NCBI GenBank assembly: GCA_949126835.1
Contig: OX421506.1
Span: forward strand, 25,567,301 to 25,631,300
Direction: 5' to 3'
Length of the DNA: 64,000 bases
DNA from: Anisus vortex
Taxonomy: Eukaryota > Mollusca > Gastropoda > Planorbidae
Shown here one piece after another: positions 22,345-34,124 of the stretch. The translations under genes and the position numbers were made by a program. Position 1 is the first letter of the stretch. Each line of letters opens with the position of its first letter. The notes beneath the pieces were generated by a model. The model had not been told where the DNA came from. It worked only from the letters and a program-made list of their open reading frames with translations, and did not search any database.

Positions 22345-24165
22345 GGATTTAGAGAAGGTTTTTCAACAACTGAAGCATCATTTATCCAATATGCGCTGAG
22401 CTTTGTAATAGAAAAATAAAGGAGACAAACTGTTTTGCGCGTTTATTGATCTCAAAATAGCTTTCCCCCGTCTATACAAAGAAGATTACTATGTGCGAAA
22501 ATTTTAGACATAGGCATAGATGAAATTTTTTTTAATGTATACAGGCGCTATAAAGTGATATTAATTCGTCAGTAAAACTAAATTCAAAAACTGTCACCGA
22601 TATTTAACAGCGAAGCAGGACTAAGAGAGGGAGAGAACATCTGAGCCCGCTATTATTTTCTATCTTTATTAATGACTTAGATTCTTATTTAGATCAAAAA
22701 GGCTCAAGTAGTTTAACTATCAGCTACGATAACAACGCAGAGATTCTAAAAATATTTACACTAATATATGTTGATGACACTACAATCTTGGCTGAAACCT
22801 CAAAAACATTACATAAAAACTTAAACATTTACAGTAACTACTGCAAGGAGAATATTTAAACGTAAATGAAGATAAGAACAAAATAATGATATTCGGTAGA
22901 AAGGGAAGGGTAGGCAATCACAAATTTGTACTAAATAATAATACAATAGAAATAGTATCTAAATTTAAATACCTGGGAATAATCTTCTCAGCTAACGGAT
23001 CCTTCTCAGAACACAGAAAATATTGCAAGATAAAAGGTACAAATTGTATGTACAATCTACTCAGGAAATGTCATACACTAAGCTTGCCTATAGATTGTCA
23101 AATAGATTTTTTTGACCAAACAGTACTACCGATACTAACCTACGGTTGCGAACTATGGGGTATGGAAAATTGTGGCATGTCAGAAAAACCTGGTTGAAAA
23201 ATGCAAATGATCCGCCAATATAAAGTTACAACTAGAGCAATTAGGATTAGGATATATGTGGTTAGAACAAGATACAATAGACTCTAAACTTTCAAAATCA
23301 TTAATTAACTTACGTATAAAGGATAAAAATAAACAAGAATTGTATGAAAGTATGCAAAATAGCGATAAAGATAAACTATACAGCGCTCTCAAATATAAAT
23401 CTGACTGGGAAAATATCCCACCCTTTTTAAATAAATTAAATCTTAAAGAAGCTAACTATATACTAAAAATCCGAACAAGTAATAATAATTTCCCTGTTGA
23501 ACTGGGTCGCCACTCCAAAATAGATTATAATTTAAGAGTATGTTCCCTTTGCCTAAAAGATATAGGAGATGTATTTCACTATTTACTCCAATGTGAACAT
23601 TTCAATGCCCAAAGGAGAATATATATTAAAAAATATTACTACAATAGACCAAATGTAGACAAAATGTCCGAACTGCTCAATTCTAGTTCCCTGAAAAAAC
23701 TAAAAAAACTAAGCATATTTGCAAAAATAGTATTATCTGTTTTTAAAAAAATGAAAAAAGGTTAGAAACGTTTAAGTATATTAACATGTTTATTTGTCAT
23801 TATGTTATTCATGGAAGCAATTTAATATACAAAGTGAATTATTTCTTAAATGTTTGTTGTCACTATGCTAATGCTGTGCAGGTGTAATGAAAGTGATGTA
23901 ACTGTATGTCTATGTTAGCTAATAAATTAAGTTATTACTTTTATTTTTCCCCCCTTAAAAACTGTATTATAAGTTTAATTATCCCCCTTGAATTAGCTTT
24001 TAGGTTACTTTTACTTAATTAATGATTTTTTTTTCATTTTATTATTAATATATGTATTACTATTATTGTTCAATTTATATTTACTAATGTTATAATTTGT
24101 TATGTTTTGTCGATGCCTTTATTGTACCTGTGTATTATGTGGCAAAATAAAATATTGTATGTTGT
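22345..24165 (+). mobile_element. 5'-truncated LINE with RT and C-terminal region
   Basis: An insert in segment R, absent at about 46000-46012 in unit 2. It starts within the RT domain (GFREGFSTTEASF) and ends with a 3' UTR and an 'aataaaatattgtatgttgtaatg' tail. Its protein differs from the L2/CR1-like fragments elsewhere in the window and looks like a jockey/I-group LINE (tentative). Confidence 0.75.
22349..23765 (+). pseudogene. LINE reverse transcriptase, frameshifted
   Basis: RT pieces lie in several frames: GFREGFSTTEASF, then an AFIDLK block, FINDLDSYL, and the catalytic YVDDT box near 22770. A continuous piece at 22886-23197 (FKYLGIIFSANGSF, then LPILTYGCELWG) and another at 23256-23765 follow. 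The latter has a terminal zinc-knuckle-like CSLCLKDIGDVFHYLLQCEHF motif typical of LINE C-termini. Multiple frameshifts mean no active enzyme is encoded. Confidence 0.85.
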
Positions 24166-24552
24166 AATGAAAATTAAAAGTTTATGAATAAAATTGCGCT
24201 GTAAAGGTGTAACTAGCAACACAATAATTCATTACATTGGCTGGTACAATAGTTTTCATATTGAGTCAAAATAGAACCAAAGACATTACACATATCTCTT
24301 GAGGCAACTTTATTGAGAAGTCACTGGGAATGAACATGTCCTCCATATTAATAATGTTGTCCAAATTTAGTTCTAGTTGTTACATCTGTTCTGTTATTTC
24401 TGTTGCATTTTACTTAGTATAAATACAATATGTCAGTGCGATCCGTTGAAGTCAATACAATTTAAAAAAAAGGAATGAAACAGAGTCTGAACTTCGTCAA
24501 CACAATCCCAAAAACACACAAACAAATTTCAAAGAATCATCTTCAGGCTAAG
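24166..24552. repeat. duplicated segment R, unit 1 (last part)
   Basis: Matches 46013-46410 ('aaattgcgctgtaaa', 'cattacattggctggtacaatagt', 'caaagaatcatcttcag'). No gene. The next five bases, 'gacag', are the Element 3 target duplicate. Confidence 0.85.
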
Positions 24553-24557
24553 GACAG

Positions 24558-25067
24558 TGTAAGTTGCTATTTAGCGACTGTTAGACACTTTCATTAACAA
24601 TCTCTTCGAGGCTTTGACAAAGTTAATAACACTCTCCAGGAACAGTAAAAATGTATAGATATAAATTTATTCACACACATATAATTTTATGTCCTCACAA
24701 TTCATATGAATATCCATGCACAATGATATCTGTATATATATTCACTCAATAGCATTGCAATACACATAGCATAATTTACAGAATAGATTCACAGAGATCT
24801 CTCCTATTATCTCCATTACCAAATCTCCACATAAAAAATACAGCTCCTCTCTCTACAAAAGCTCAATGCCCACTACCCTACCAATGTCAAGTCTCGTAAC
24901 CTTTCCTCCGATCTTTTCTAGCCTAACACGTGAATTAACAACACAACTGCGCAATTATATATTCTCCGTCTGCTTTTGCTAACCAAGGTCAAGGTCTACT
25001 CTTCTTTTCATTGGTTATCTCTCTTTGAACATAGACTATTTATTATGTTCTATTTCAATCACTGACA
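24558..25067 (-). repeat. Element 3 3' LTR
   Basis: 510 bp on the plus strand, from TGTAAGTTGC to CACTGACA. It matches 31950-33136 once the nested insert is removed. Confidence 0.92.
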
Positions 25068-25278
25068 CACCCCCCTTGCCCATAAATAAAATGACATTCA
25101 TTGCATTTTTATATCCAAAACATAATTAATACATCCATATAAGTCATAAATCAATACATAGATTATGTTATATATAAATTAAATCATACATGTAATAATA
25201 TTTGTTAGTATAGTTTGTTAGTTATTGTTAGTAGACAATGTTAGTAAGTGTAATTATGTACAATGAGTTTGTGACTGT
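25068..25278 (-). other. Element 3 polypurine tract and short 3' UTR
   Basis: The plus strand 'caccccccttgcc' next to the LTR is a purine tract on the coding strand. The remaining 200 bp before the RNase H stop are AT-rich and non-coding, unlike the long 3' regions of Elements 1 and 2. Confidence 0.75.
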
Positions 25279-28200
25279 TTACATGGCTAATCTTGACAAT
25301 ATGTCAGGTATGTGATTGTCTGTCCCTTTAATACTTTGTATGTTAAACTGGTAATCACTAAGTTTCATTGCAAATTTATTGATCCTATTATTGTTCACGT
25401 TGCTCACATTGAAATTAATCAAAGGTTTGTGATCTGTAAATATTGTAAATTTACGACCTAACAAATATCTTCTTAGTTTAGTTACTGCCCATACAATGGC
25501 CAAACCTTCCAACTCAATTACAGAGTACTTTTCCTCTGCTTTTGTCAGTGATCTACTTATATACAATGCTGGTTTGTAAATACCCATAATTTTCTTTTCT
25601 TTTTTATTTGTCATATTACTATTTTCCTCCAGACAATGTTTCATTAAACATTCACCAAGACCTTGCCTAGAGGTATCAGTAGATAAAATGATTGTATCTT
25701 TAGCTGACATGGTAGTTAAAATTGGTTCTTTAGAAAATAGTATTTTTAAATTTTGCATTGCTTTTTCACATTCTGAAGTCCAATTAATTTTTGTATTAGA
25801 TTGACCTTTCCTTGTTAAATTTACAAGTGGTTTTACTATTTGACTGTAATTATTATTTGACTATTTGTAATTAATATTATTTGTAATTAATATTTGACTA
25901 TTTTCAATGAAATCTCTATAGTAACCAAATAGTCCTAACAAAGCTCTGACTTGTTTTTTTGTTTCAGGCTTCTTTATGTTCAACATTTTTTCTTGCATCC
26001 TATCAATTGGTTGTATTGCCTGATCTTTAAATTTATGTCCTAAAAATTCAATTTCATTCTGAGCTAATTTCATCTTTTGTGGTGAAATAGTTAGATTATG
26101 TTCAGCTAGTATTGCTAACAATTCTTCTAAAACTTTCAAATGTTGTTCCCAAGTCTCAGTGAATATGCAAATATCATCTACATAATGAACAATATTGGGA
26201 TGTCTAGGTATTATTTTGCGCATCATTTTAGTAAATGTTGCAGTACTATTAATCAATCCGAAAGGCATTACATTCCATTCATATAATCCTTGATCTGTTG
26301 TAAATGCCGTGTATTGTTTAGATTGTTCCTGCATAGGAATTTGCCAAAATCCTCTAGTTAAATCTAAGGTAGAGAATATTTTTCCTTTCCCTATCTCATT
26401 AACAATGTCTTCTATATTAGCTAAGCCTTCCTGATCAATTTTTGTAACTGCATTCAGTTTTCGATAATCACAGCATAATCTAATGCTATTATCTTTCTTC
26501 TTTACTATCACCATAGGTGACGAAATTTGTGATATCGATTTGCGTATCAGCCCTTCTTTTAACAATGCATCTAACTCTTTCTCAACATTAGCTTTCTGCA
26601 TTTGGGGTACCTGATATACTTTGGCTCTAAAATGTGTTTCATCATTCAATTCTATACAGTGTTCTATTGTCTCTGTATGAACAGGTTTGTCTGAAATTAC
26701 TTTTTCAAATTTCTTTAATATTTGCTTCACTTCTTTGATTTGTAATTCTTTTAAATGAGCTAAAGAAATGTCTTTATAGCTTTTAGTATTGCTATTTTGT
26801 AGTACATTACAATTTTGCACTTGTGAAACATTTGTGTCATCATTCAGTTTTATCACTACATAATCTTCACTACTATTTTCAGACGTCACATTATGTTCAA
26901 TTTTGTTAATGTTTTCAGCTGTCACTGAATATTTTCTAAGATCATTGATATGAAATTTTCTTATAGAGTCTTTTACAGAGATTTCATATGAAACTGTATT
27001 AATTCTTTTTTTAACAGTATATGGACCATGCCATTCCTTATTACTATTTGTTGGTGTTGGTGAAAAAACCAATACTAGATCATTAGGTTTCAAGGTTCTC
27101 AAATACCTATGTTTGTTTTTTATTTCTCTTTGTTTTTGTCCTGACATATTTAAATTTTCATTGGCTATTTTATTTACATACCCAAGTTGAGATTTTAAAT
27201 CTTCAATATACTCTTCTGTATTATACTCAATGTCATCATTATCAAGTATTGTATTTTTGAAATTGTCCAAAGGACTATTGGCTTGTCTTCCAAACATTTG
27301 TTCAAATGGTGAATAATTAGTTGTCTGGTGTATAGCATTACGATATGCGAACAAAAGCATAGGTAAATAAACATCCCATTCCTTAGGCTTATCTATACAG
27401 CATTTTTGGATCATTAGTTTAATTGTCTGGTTAAATCTCTCCACACATCCATTCGACTGTGGATGATATCGAGTGGAAAATATCTGGGTTATTTCTAGCA
27501 ATTCATGGAATGCTTTAGTTAAATTGGAAACAAACTGTGTCCCATTGTCACTTAATATGTCCATAGGAAAACCATACTTTGTAAATACGGACAACAAAGC
27601 CGTACAAATGCGTTCAGATGTTATGTCTTTCAGTGGAATAACCTCTACCCATTTTGTGGCTAAGTCAATGATAACTAAAGCAAATCTGTTTTTATTAGTT
27701 TTAGTCATTGTCATAGGACCTATTATGTCTATTGCAACCTTATGAAATGGTATTCCTATCACATTAAATTCTTGAATGGGAGCTATGTGAGTAGATGTGT
27801 TCTTATTTTTCCTTAAACAACTATTACAACATTCTTTTATGTGATGTTGAATGTCTCTTTTCATTCCCTTCCACCAAAAATTTATTTTTACTGTATGGTA
27901 CGTCTTATCTGTACCTAAATGTCCACTTAGTGGTTTACTATGTCCAGCTACAATTATTGTATTTACTAATGTCTTGGGAACTATTATCTGCTCTTCTCTG
28001 TTATGCATTTGTGCATCTATATTGAATCGAATAACTATTCCATTCTTTATTTCTATACCTTTATTCTGTTTGAATTCACCTTCTTTAGTATTTGTTTTAT
28101 TTTCTAACAATTTATTTATATAGTCATCTTTTTTCTGTTCAGCTTGTAAAAATTGATGAGTTATTTTACCCATTTCAAGCACAGTTTTTTCATTATGCTT

Positions 28201-30381
28201 TACAGTGTTTATTTCAGCAAATGTTTGTTTTTCTACCTGATTCTTTTCATGATTACTTATTTCTGGTTTATATGTCTCTTTCTTGCTAATAGCTACAGTT
28301 AAATGTTTGTTTAAGACATCTTTTTGGTTTTCATAGTTATCCAAATGATCATTTGCTATCTTTAAAGCTTTATCATGATTTCTGACATGCTGAGTCAAAA
28401 TTATAGATTTCAATTCACCAGGAATATTCAATTCATTACACACATTTTCAAACTCATCTATGTATTGACCAATTTGTTGAGTACCATTCCAATTATGGAA
28501 GTTATTTTCTTTACTTTTTAGTTTCACAGGTTCCAACATGTTTATCCATTCATGTGATTGAACATTATTTGCCTTCAAAATGCATAGATTTTGAGATAGT
28601 GTACTGATGGGATCATTATTGAATTCATTCAAAGTCATAGGATTCTGAATTTCTTTTATATCTAGTCTATTCCTAATCCATTCTTCAAAAATGTGTACTG
28701 AATTGTCTGGTTTAACATTGGTTGCATTACCTATGATAAGTGGAGCGGTGCATTTGGGCATTACGACAGCTTTTACTTTCCCTGCGATCCAAGGGGTGTC
28801 AATTAAAATATTTGCACATTTGCATGTAATGGAACTCCCATTACCTAGTGTAATTACTTCTATGTCATCAATATATTGATCAGACTCAACTAGATTAGAC
28901 TGTACTATTAAGCACGAGCACTCAGTGTCTCTCAATGTCATGGTCTGAATATGATTAACATAAGAAGGGAACAAGTATAACTGTCCACCTGCTTCATGGA
29001 TGTTAGTAAAATATTTTCCAGTATTAGATTTTGGTGCTACAGTTGAAAAATTGTTACTTTGAGAAAAGTTACTGTCAAACAATTGTTTAGGTTCAGTTTG
29101 TTGGCCCTGAAACGGTGATGAACAATCATAAGATATGTGCCCATAGCCCTGACAATTATAACATCTTATTGATGTAGGATTATCATTGACCCTATTGCTA
29201 TTGCCTCTAGACTGATTGTAAGAACCCTTACTATTGTTGCCACTATAATAGTCTCTGTTGTTGTTACCTCTTGTTTGTTTAAAGTAACCTCTATTATTAT
29301 TATAGTAACCTCTATTATTGTTGTTACCTCTATTGAAAAATCTACCATTATTTTGGTTATTAGAATTAGTGTTTCTTGTGGGTGATAAACTATGTCTTCT
29401 GAAAGGATAGTTAGTGTTCCTAGCATTACTCCTATTTTGGTTTCTTGGTCTGTTGTCCTGATTTTGATATGCATTGAAAACATTCAAGTTGTTTTCAAAA
29501 GCATTCAAATTATTTGTATCTTCATTTTTACTAAGTGCCACACCAGGATGACTGTCCTTGTAATTATTTAAGGCTGTTTTCAATTCCTCTACATTTCTAA
29601 TGTTTCTTTCTTTAAGATATGTAAATAGTTCTGGAGTGGCCATTGTGAGAATTGTATCAATAATTATCATGTCTAATACATGTCTGGGATTATTTATGTC
29701 CACTTTACTTAGTGTTAACCATTTTTCTAGGTATTGGCTTATGTCATTAATAAACCTATCCTTGTTGTCACTAGCTTCCAATCTAACCTTATGAAATTGT
29801 TTTCTATAATGATCAGGTGTAAAATTATAAAAATTGAACATTGCTGCTTTTATTTGATCATATGTTCTACCAATTCCTTCACCTACTGCTTTTAGCCCCT
29901 TTTCTTTAACTGCTCCTAATAATTTAGCAGCCCATTTATCTTTTGGTAAGTTATTAGCTATACAATTTTCCTCAAAAATAGATAAGAAACTATCTAAATT
30001 ATTTTCATTTCCATCAAAGGGCTGTACGTTAAATTTGTCATTAACTTTATGAGTGTAAGATTCTGTGACCTTCATTTTTCCTAACTCTAATTCAGTTTCA
30101 TACCTTTTATGTTCTAATTCTGTGTGCTGAGCTATTTTTAATTTTTCAATTCCTCTATCTTCTGCGTGCTGAGCTATTTTTAGTTTTTCAAATTCTCTAT
30201 CTTCAGCTCTTTTATCTCTTTCCTTATTTTCCATCTCTTTTTGTTCTTGTTTTTGTGCTAAAGTCTAAGCCTGAACTTTTTCTTCGATAAATTTCATCAT
30301 GTCTTTTTTTTCTATTTCATATTCCATAGCTAATTCTTTAGCCCTGGCATACATTTGTGCATTAGTTTCAAACGAAGCCAT
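25279..30381 (-). pseudogene. Element 3 gag-pol polyprotein with two in-frame stops
   Basis: The likely start is the ATG at 30381 (MASFETNAQMYARAKEL). A TAG stop at 30265-30267 is codon 39, and a downstream ATG at 30234 reopens 1457 codons. Domains in order: charged N-terminal repeats (KLKIAQHAEDRG); gag core; Asn/Arg/Gly-rich linker; zinc knuckle CYNCQGYGHISYDC; protease block reading LRDTECSCLIV, where the usual Asp-Thr-Gly has Glu for Gly; integrase HHCC (HLGTDKTYH, then CCNSCLRKN); and core residues in VAIDIIG, LSDNGTQF and NGCVERF. RT has LDLTRGFWQIPM and YVDDICIF. A second stop (about 25861) lies in a short AT-rich expansion between RT and RNase H. RNase H (25279-25758) keeps LSTDTS, VIELEGLA and FTDHKPL. 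Both stops are in frame with everything else. Confidence 0.9.
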
Positions 30382-31930
30382 TTTTTTTTTATTTGCTTAT
30401 TTGTCCAGTGTTATTATGTATTTGTTATTACACAATTTTTAAAGTATGTTTTATTTATTACACAAATTCAATTTATTTGTACTGTGACCAACTTAATCCT
30501 ATACTGATATGATTAATAACACAGATTCTATATATTAGTTATACTAAAATAAGACCCAATGATAATCAAAGCTTGATGACTTACATGATTATTTGTTCAC
30601 ATTTATATTTTTATAGAGTTCGTCAAAGCTTGATGACTTATATGACTAGTCTCTTTCTTGACCTAATCACACTAAGTTCCTACGGTAGGACAATAAATGT
30701 GCAATGATAAAATAATTTATTTACTCACCATAAATTACTTGAGTCAAATGAAAGTTCAACTTCTGGACCACCCCAAAATTTACTATGTGTTACAAAGCTT
30801 ATTTTATGACTATTTATACAATGTACTGAATCTGTATGTGCGCAATATTATGTTACCTCACAAATATGTTATTGCATCTTTTAAAAGAATTCAAAACTTA
30901 ATTATATTATTTACAGTACTCCAAAGTTATTTGCATAATAAATTATTTGCTACTTTACAAATAATGCATATGAACACAAAAAACAAAATAATTGCTGCTT
31001 TAAATAGACAATACCAAGAGGAATTCAACAATAGAATTACAATATATAAACATTGACCAAACAATATGATGTTTTAATAACAATACAACAATTATTTACG
31101 ATCACAAACAAGACTTACACAGCTAACGACTATATTTGTAAATAAAACAAATATCCCTATAGAATCATCTACATTAAAACCTCGAAAAGAACAGAATTAG
31201 AGTAAAGACAGAAGTAAAAGTATTGAGGTCTTAACATAGACTACCTCCAACCTCCCACACATATATATTGTATACATATAACATGAAATTATTATATTTA
31301 ACAAAGTAATTACTAATAAAGAAAGGCAGTAATTACACATAAGAAAGAGGATATAGTAACGATCAGTGTCAGTTTCTTCAATGACTTGATGTAACGATAG
31401 TAACGATCAGTGTCAGTTTCTTCAATGCCTTGATGTAATGTTAACACCCTATTCCGACTATGACGAGTCTGAAAGTTTTACATATCCATGTATGACTAGC
31501 ATACGGTAGGCACACTATGACAATTGTGTGATCTGTCTTCACTTCACGTGAAAGCTGCCATCTCCGATGGGAACTGGATATTTAAAATAGGTACTGTTTA
31601 TATCAGAAGATCTTTACATCTGACTTCCGGCTAATCTGTTTACTGACATTCACTGTCACGTCGGGATGTATATGTATAATAAAACAATTAGTCAAAGTTG
31701 AAGTTGAACTGCAGTTATGTTGAAACAAGGAGACTTCCAATCACAACAGTGCGCCGCCATTTTGAATTTGTTAGTGCGCCATCTTGCTAAGAAGTTGAAG
31801 TATACACTTGTAATAAAATATTCAGGGTCGGCAAATTTTTCATGCCCTGGGCCTCCACTGCATAGGACGTATTGTACGACGAACGAAAATTTTGATTTTT
31901 AGTACTTGCCAACGTTTTTTCTTTATGGTA
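30382..31930 (-). other. Element 3 long 5' leader
   Basis: About 1.5 kb between the primer site and gag; AT-rich, with no sense frame of note. It contains a tandem duplication of about 44 bp near 31356-31440 ('taacgatcagtgtcagtttc' twice), a repeated 'caaagcttgatgactta' near 30570 and 30625, and a second primer-site-like motif near 30755-30785. The leader is unusually long for the class. Confidence 0.55.
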
Positions 31931-31947
31931 GTTTCCGCTTGCCACCA
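31931..31947 (-). other. Element 3 primer binding site
   Basis: The minus strand reads TGGTGGCAAGCGGAAAC two bases inside the 5' LTR. It starts with the canonical TGG, but the tRNA is not identified. Confidence 0.65.
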
Positions 31948-31949
31948 GT

Positions 31950-33136
31950 TGTTAGTTGCTATTTAGCGACTGTTAGACACTTTCATTAACAATCTCTTCG
32001 AGGCTTTGACAAAGTTAATAACACTCTCCAGGAACAGTAAAAATGTATAGATTTTGTTACGTCCACAATCCCCTTGTGGCCAGAGCTGTGTAGATCTTGC
32101 TGATAATTCTCGTTAGTCCTAGGGGAGACTTTAATTATTAGTATTTATGTTTCAGTATTACACGAACTCTTCTTATAGTCCTGGGCACAAATTCAGTATT
32201 TGTATTCCAACATTTCCTCTCTTGTAAATTATGGTAGTAGATAAATCTTATAGTAATGTATACAACACAATAGGATAGTAACTTGACAAAGAAGCTTCAG
32301 TGTAACTGTTGTTGATGGTTTATTTCAGGTGGTATGTTCAATATATACAATATATCTATTATGTACAGTTAGAATAAAATAGTGCAAACACAAACGTTCA
32401 AAGGAACATCTTTTGAAACTCTCTGTCTTTCAGACAAAACAAATCATTAAATACTATTTGAGTGGTGCAAGGGACAGACCCACTACCAGTAGGGGTGAAA
32501 ATCATGGTATCATTACAAAACTCATAACAAAACGATATGAACTTCCCCTATTAAATAATGAGTCGTTCCCAGACTCTGAGAATTTGAGATCAACACAGAA
32601 TCCCAGCATTACCTAGAACCTTTCGTTTTCCTACTAAACGTCCTAATATCGCGTGTAGTAAGAAAAGAGAGAGAGAGGAGAATAAACATTGCGTGTTCCA
32701 ATTCTTGGAAAAACAATATACATGACAATATAAATTTATTCACACACATATAATTTTATGTCCTCACAATTCATATGAATATCCATGCACAATGATATCT
32801 GTATATATATTCACTCAATAGCATTGCAATACACATAGCATAATTCACAGAATAGATTCACAGAGATCTCTCCTATTATCTCCATTACCAAATCTCCACA
32901 TAAAAAATACAGCTACTCTCTCTACAAAAGCTCAATGCCCACTACCCTACCAATGTCAAGTCTCGTAACCTTTCCTCCGATCTTTTCTAACCTAACACGT
33001 GAATTAACAACACAACTGCGCAATTATATATTCTCCGTCTGCTTTTGCTAACCAAGGTCAAGGTCTACTCTTCTTTTCATTGGTTATCTCTCTTTGACCA
33101 TAGACTATTTATTATGTTCTATTTCAATCACTGACA
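31950..33136 (-). repeat. Element 3 5' LTR, interrupted
   Basis: The LTR runs 31950-32055 and resumes at about 32728 up to 33136, split by a solo LTR of the Element 1 family. Without the insert it is about 511 bp. Confidence 0.9.
32056..32727 (-). mobile_element. solo LTR of the Element 1 family
   Basis: 672 bp, from TGTTACGTCC to CATGACA, clearly the same family as 1942-2622 and 9392-10101. The flanks 'attt' and 'atat' agree with a 4-bp target duplicate carrying one mutation; the undisturbed site is in the other Element 3 LTR near 24661. It differs from the Element 1 LTRs near its end (an 'agagagagag' stretch). Confidence 0.9.
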
Positions 33137-33141
33137 GACAG

Positions 33142-34124
33142 GTCATTACATGCTGAAGCAAAAATTTTTCCCCTGCAAACTACAAATCGGTACTAGTGAA
33201 ATGTCCCCCTTTCGTACCAACCCCCTTCTCCCTGTACCACTCTACCTAATCAGCAATTTGGCCTGAAGAAGCTTCAGTCAATAACAAGCTATATGGTGGA
33301 CTGGAGCACTACAAAAATTAGAAATTTTTTCTAAATTAAAAAAAAACTAAAATTGAGAACGAAGAAGAAGATAGGAAGTAAATATCTATTAAAACATAGT
33401 ATACAAGACATTGGACATTAAAAAATTGACAAATAATTGAGAAGAACACACATAATTCGTTATCATGTTCTTTTTAATTAACCGTTGTCAGATATCTTAA
33501 ATTTGGAGGTAACTTAGAGTTAACCTAACAAATTATAAAATTTAAAATTACACAAAAGATTAACATATTTTTTTTTCGATATATTCCAGTGCCTTTTTAT
33601 TCTAAGTACAGAAGCATCAAACAATAATAAATTAACATAACTGGTAATAATAAACACACATTTTATCATAACAAGGGAATAAAAATGATTTATTGGCTGA
33701 TTAATTTACTTATTTTATATGTGTATAATAACTTTAAAAATGTGAATACAAAATATATAATAATAAGAATGCCACTCATTTAATAAAAGTGTTTTTTTGT
33801 TAACTTTTTTTCCCTTCATGGTAGACTTTAACAAAAGAATTCAATGTATTTTTAAGCCAATAATATTTTTTTAAAATAAATTTCGAAACAAAAATGTTAT
33901 ATTTATGTATTCTTTGAATGCAAATACAATATTCATTTACACATATTATAATTATGTGCCTAATTTTTCGTTGACCGAGAAATTAAAAAAAACTCCAACC
34001 TGGCAACTTTTGACATTCATTAATTTTATTTGGACGATTTTTTTCGTCAGTATTTTGCTGTGAAATGCCCTAGATCTATCCAGATTAAAACAGTCATTTT
34101 GCTGTGAAATGATATTAGGCCTAT
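33142..34124. repeat. duplicated segment S, unit 1: 3' flank of the GIMAP-like gene
   Basis: Matches 46416-47300 ('gaagcttcagtcaataacaagct', 'ggtggactggagcactacaa', 'ttggaggtaacttagagttaacc'). AT-rich, with no gene. It probably includes the 3' UTR and downstream region of the minus-strand gene. Confidence 0.8.

Larger units (their letters stand above)
24558..33136 (-). mobile_element. Element 3: near-complete Ty3/gypsy-type element, integrase before RT
   Basis: 8.6 kb including a 672-bp nested solo LTR. Perfect 5-bp duplicates 'gacag' flank it (24553-24557 and 33137-33141), and the empty site is readable at about 46406 in unit 2. The LTRs are about 510 bp, with roughly five differences visible. 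The order is gag, zinc knuckle, protease, integrase, RT, RNase H, as in Element 1. The coding sequence is in one frame from 30381 to 25279 apart from two stop codons. The primer site starts TGG and the purine tract is clear. This is a relatively young copy with a few inactivating changes. Confidence 0.92.
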
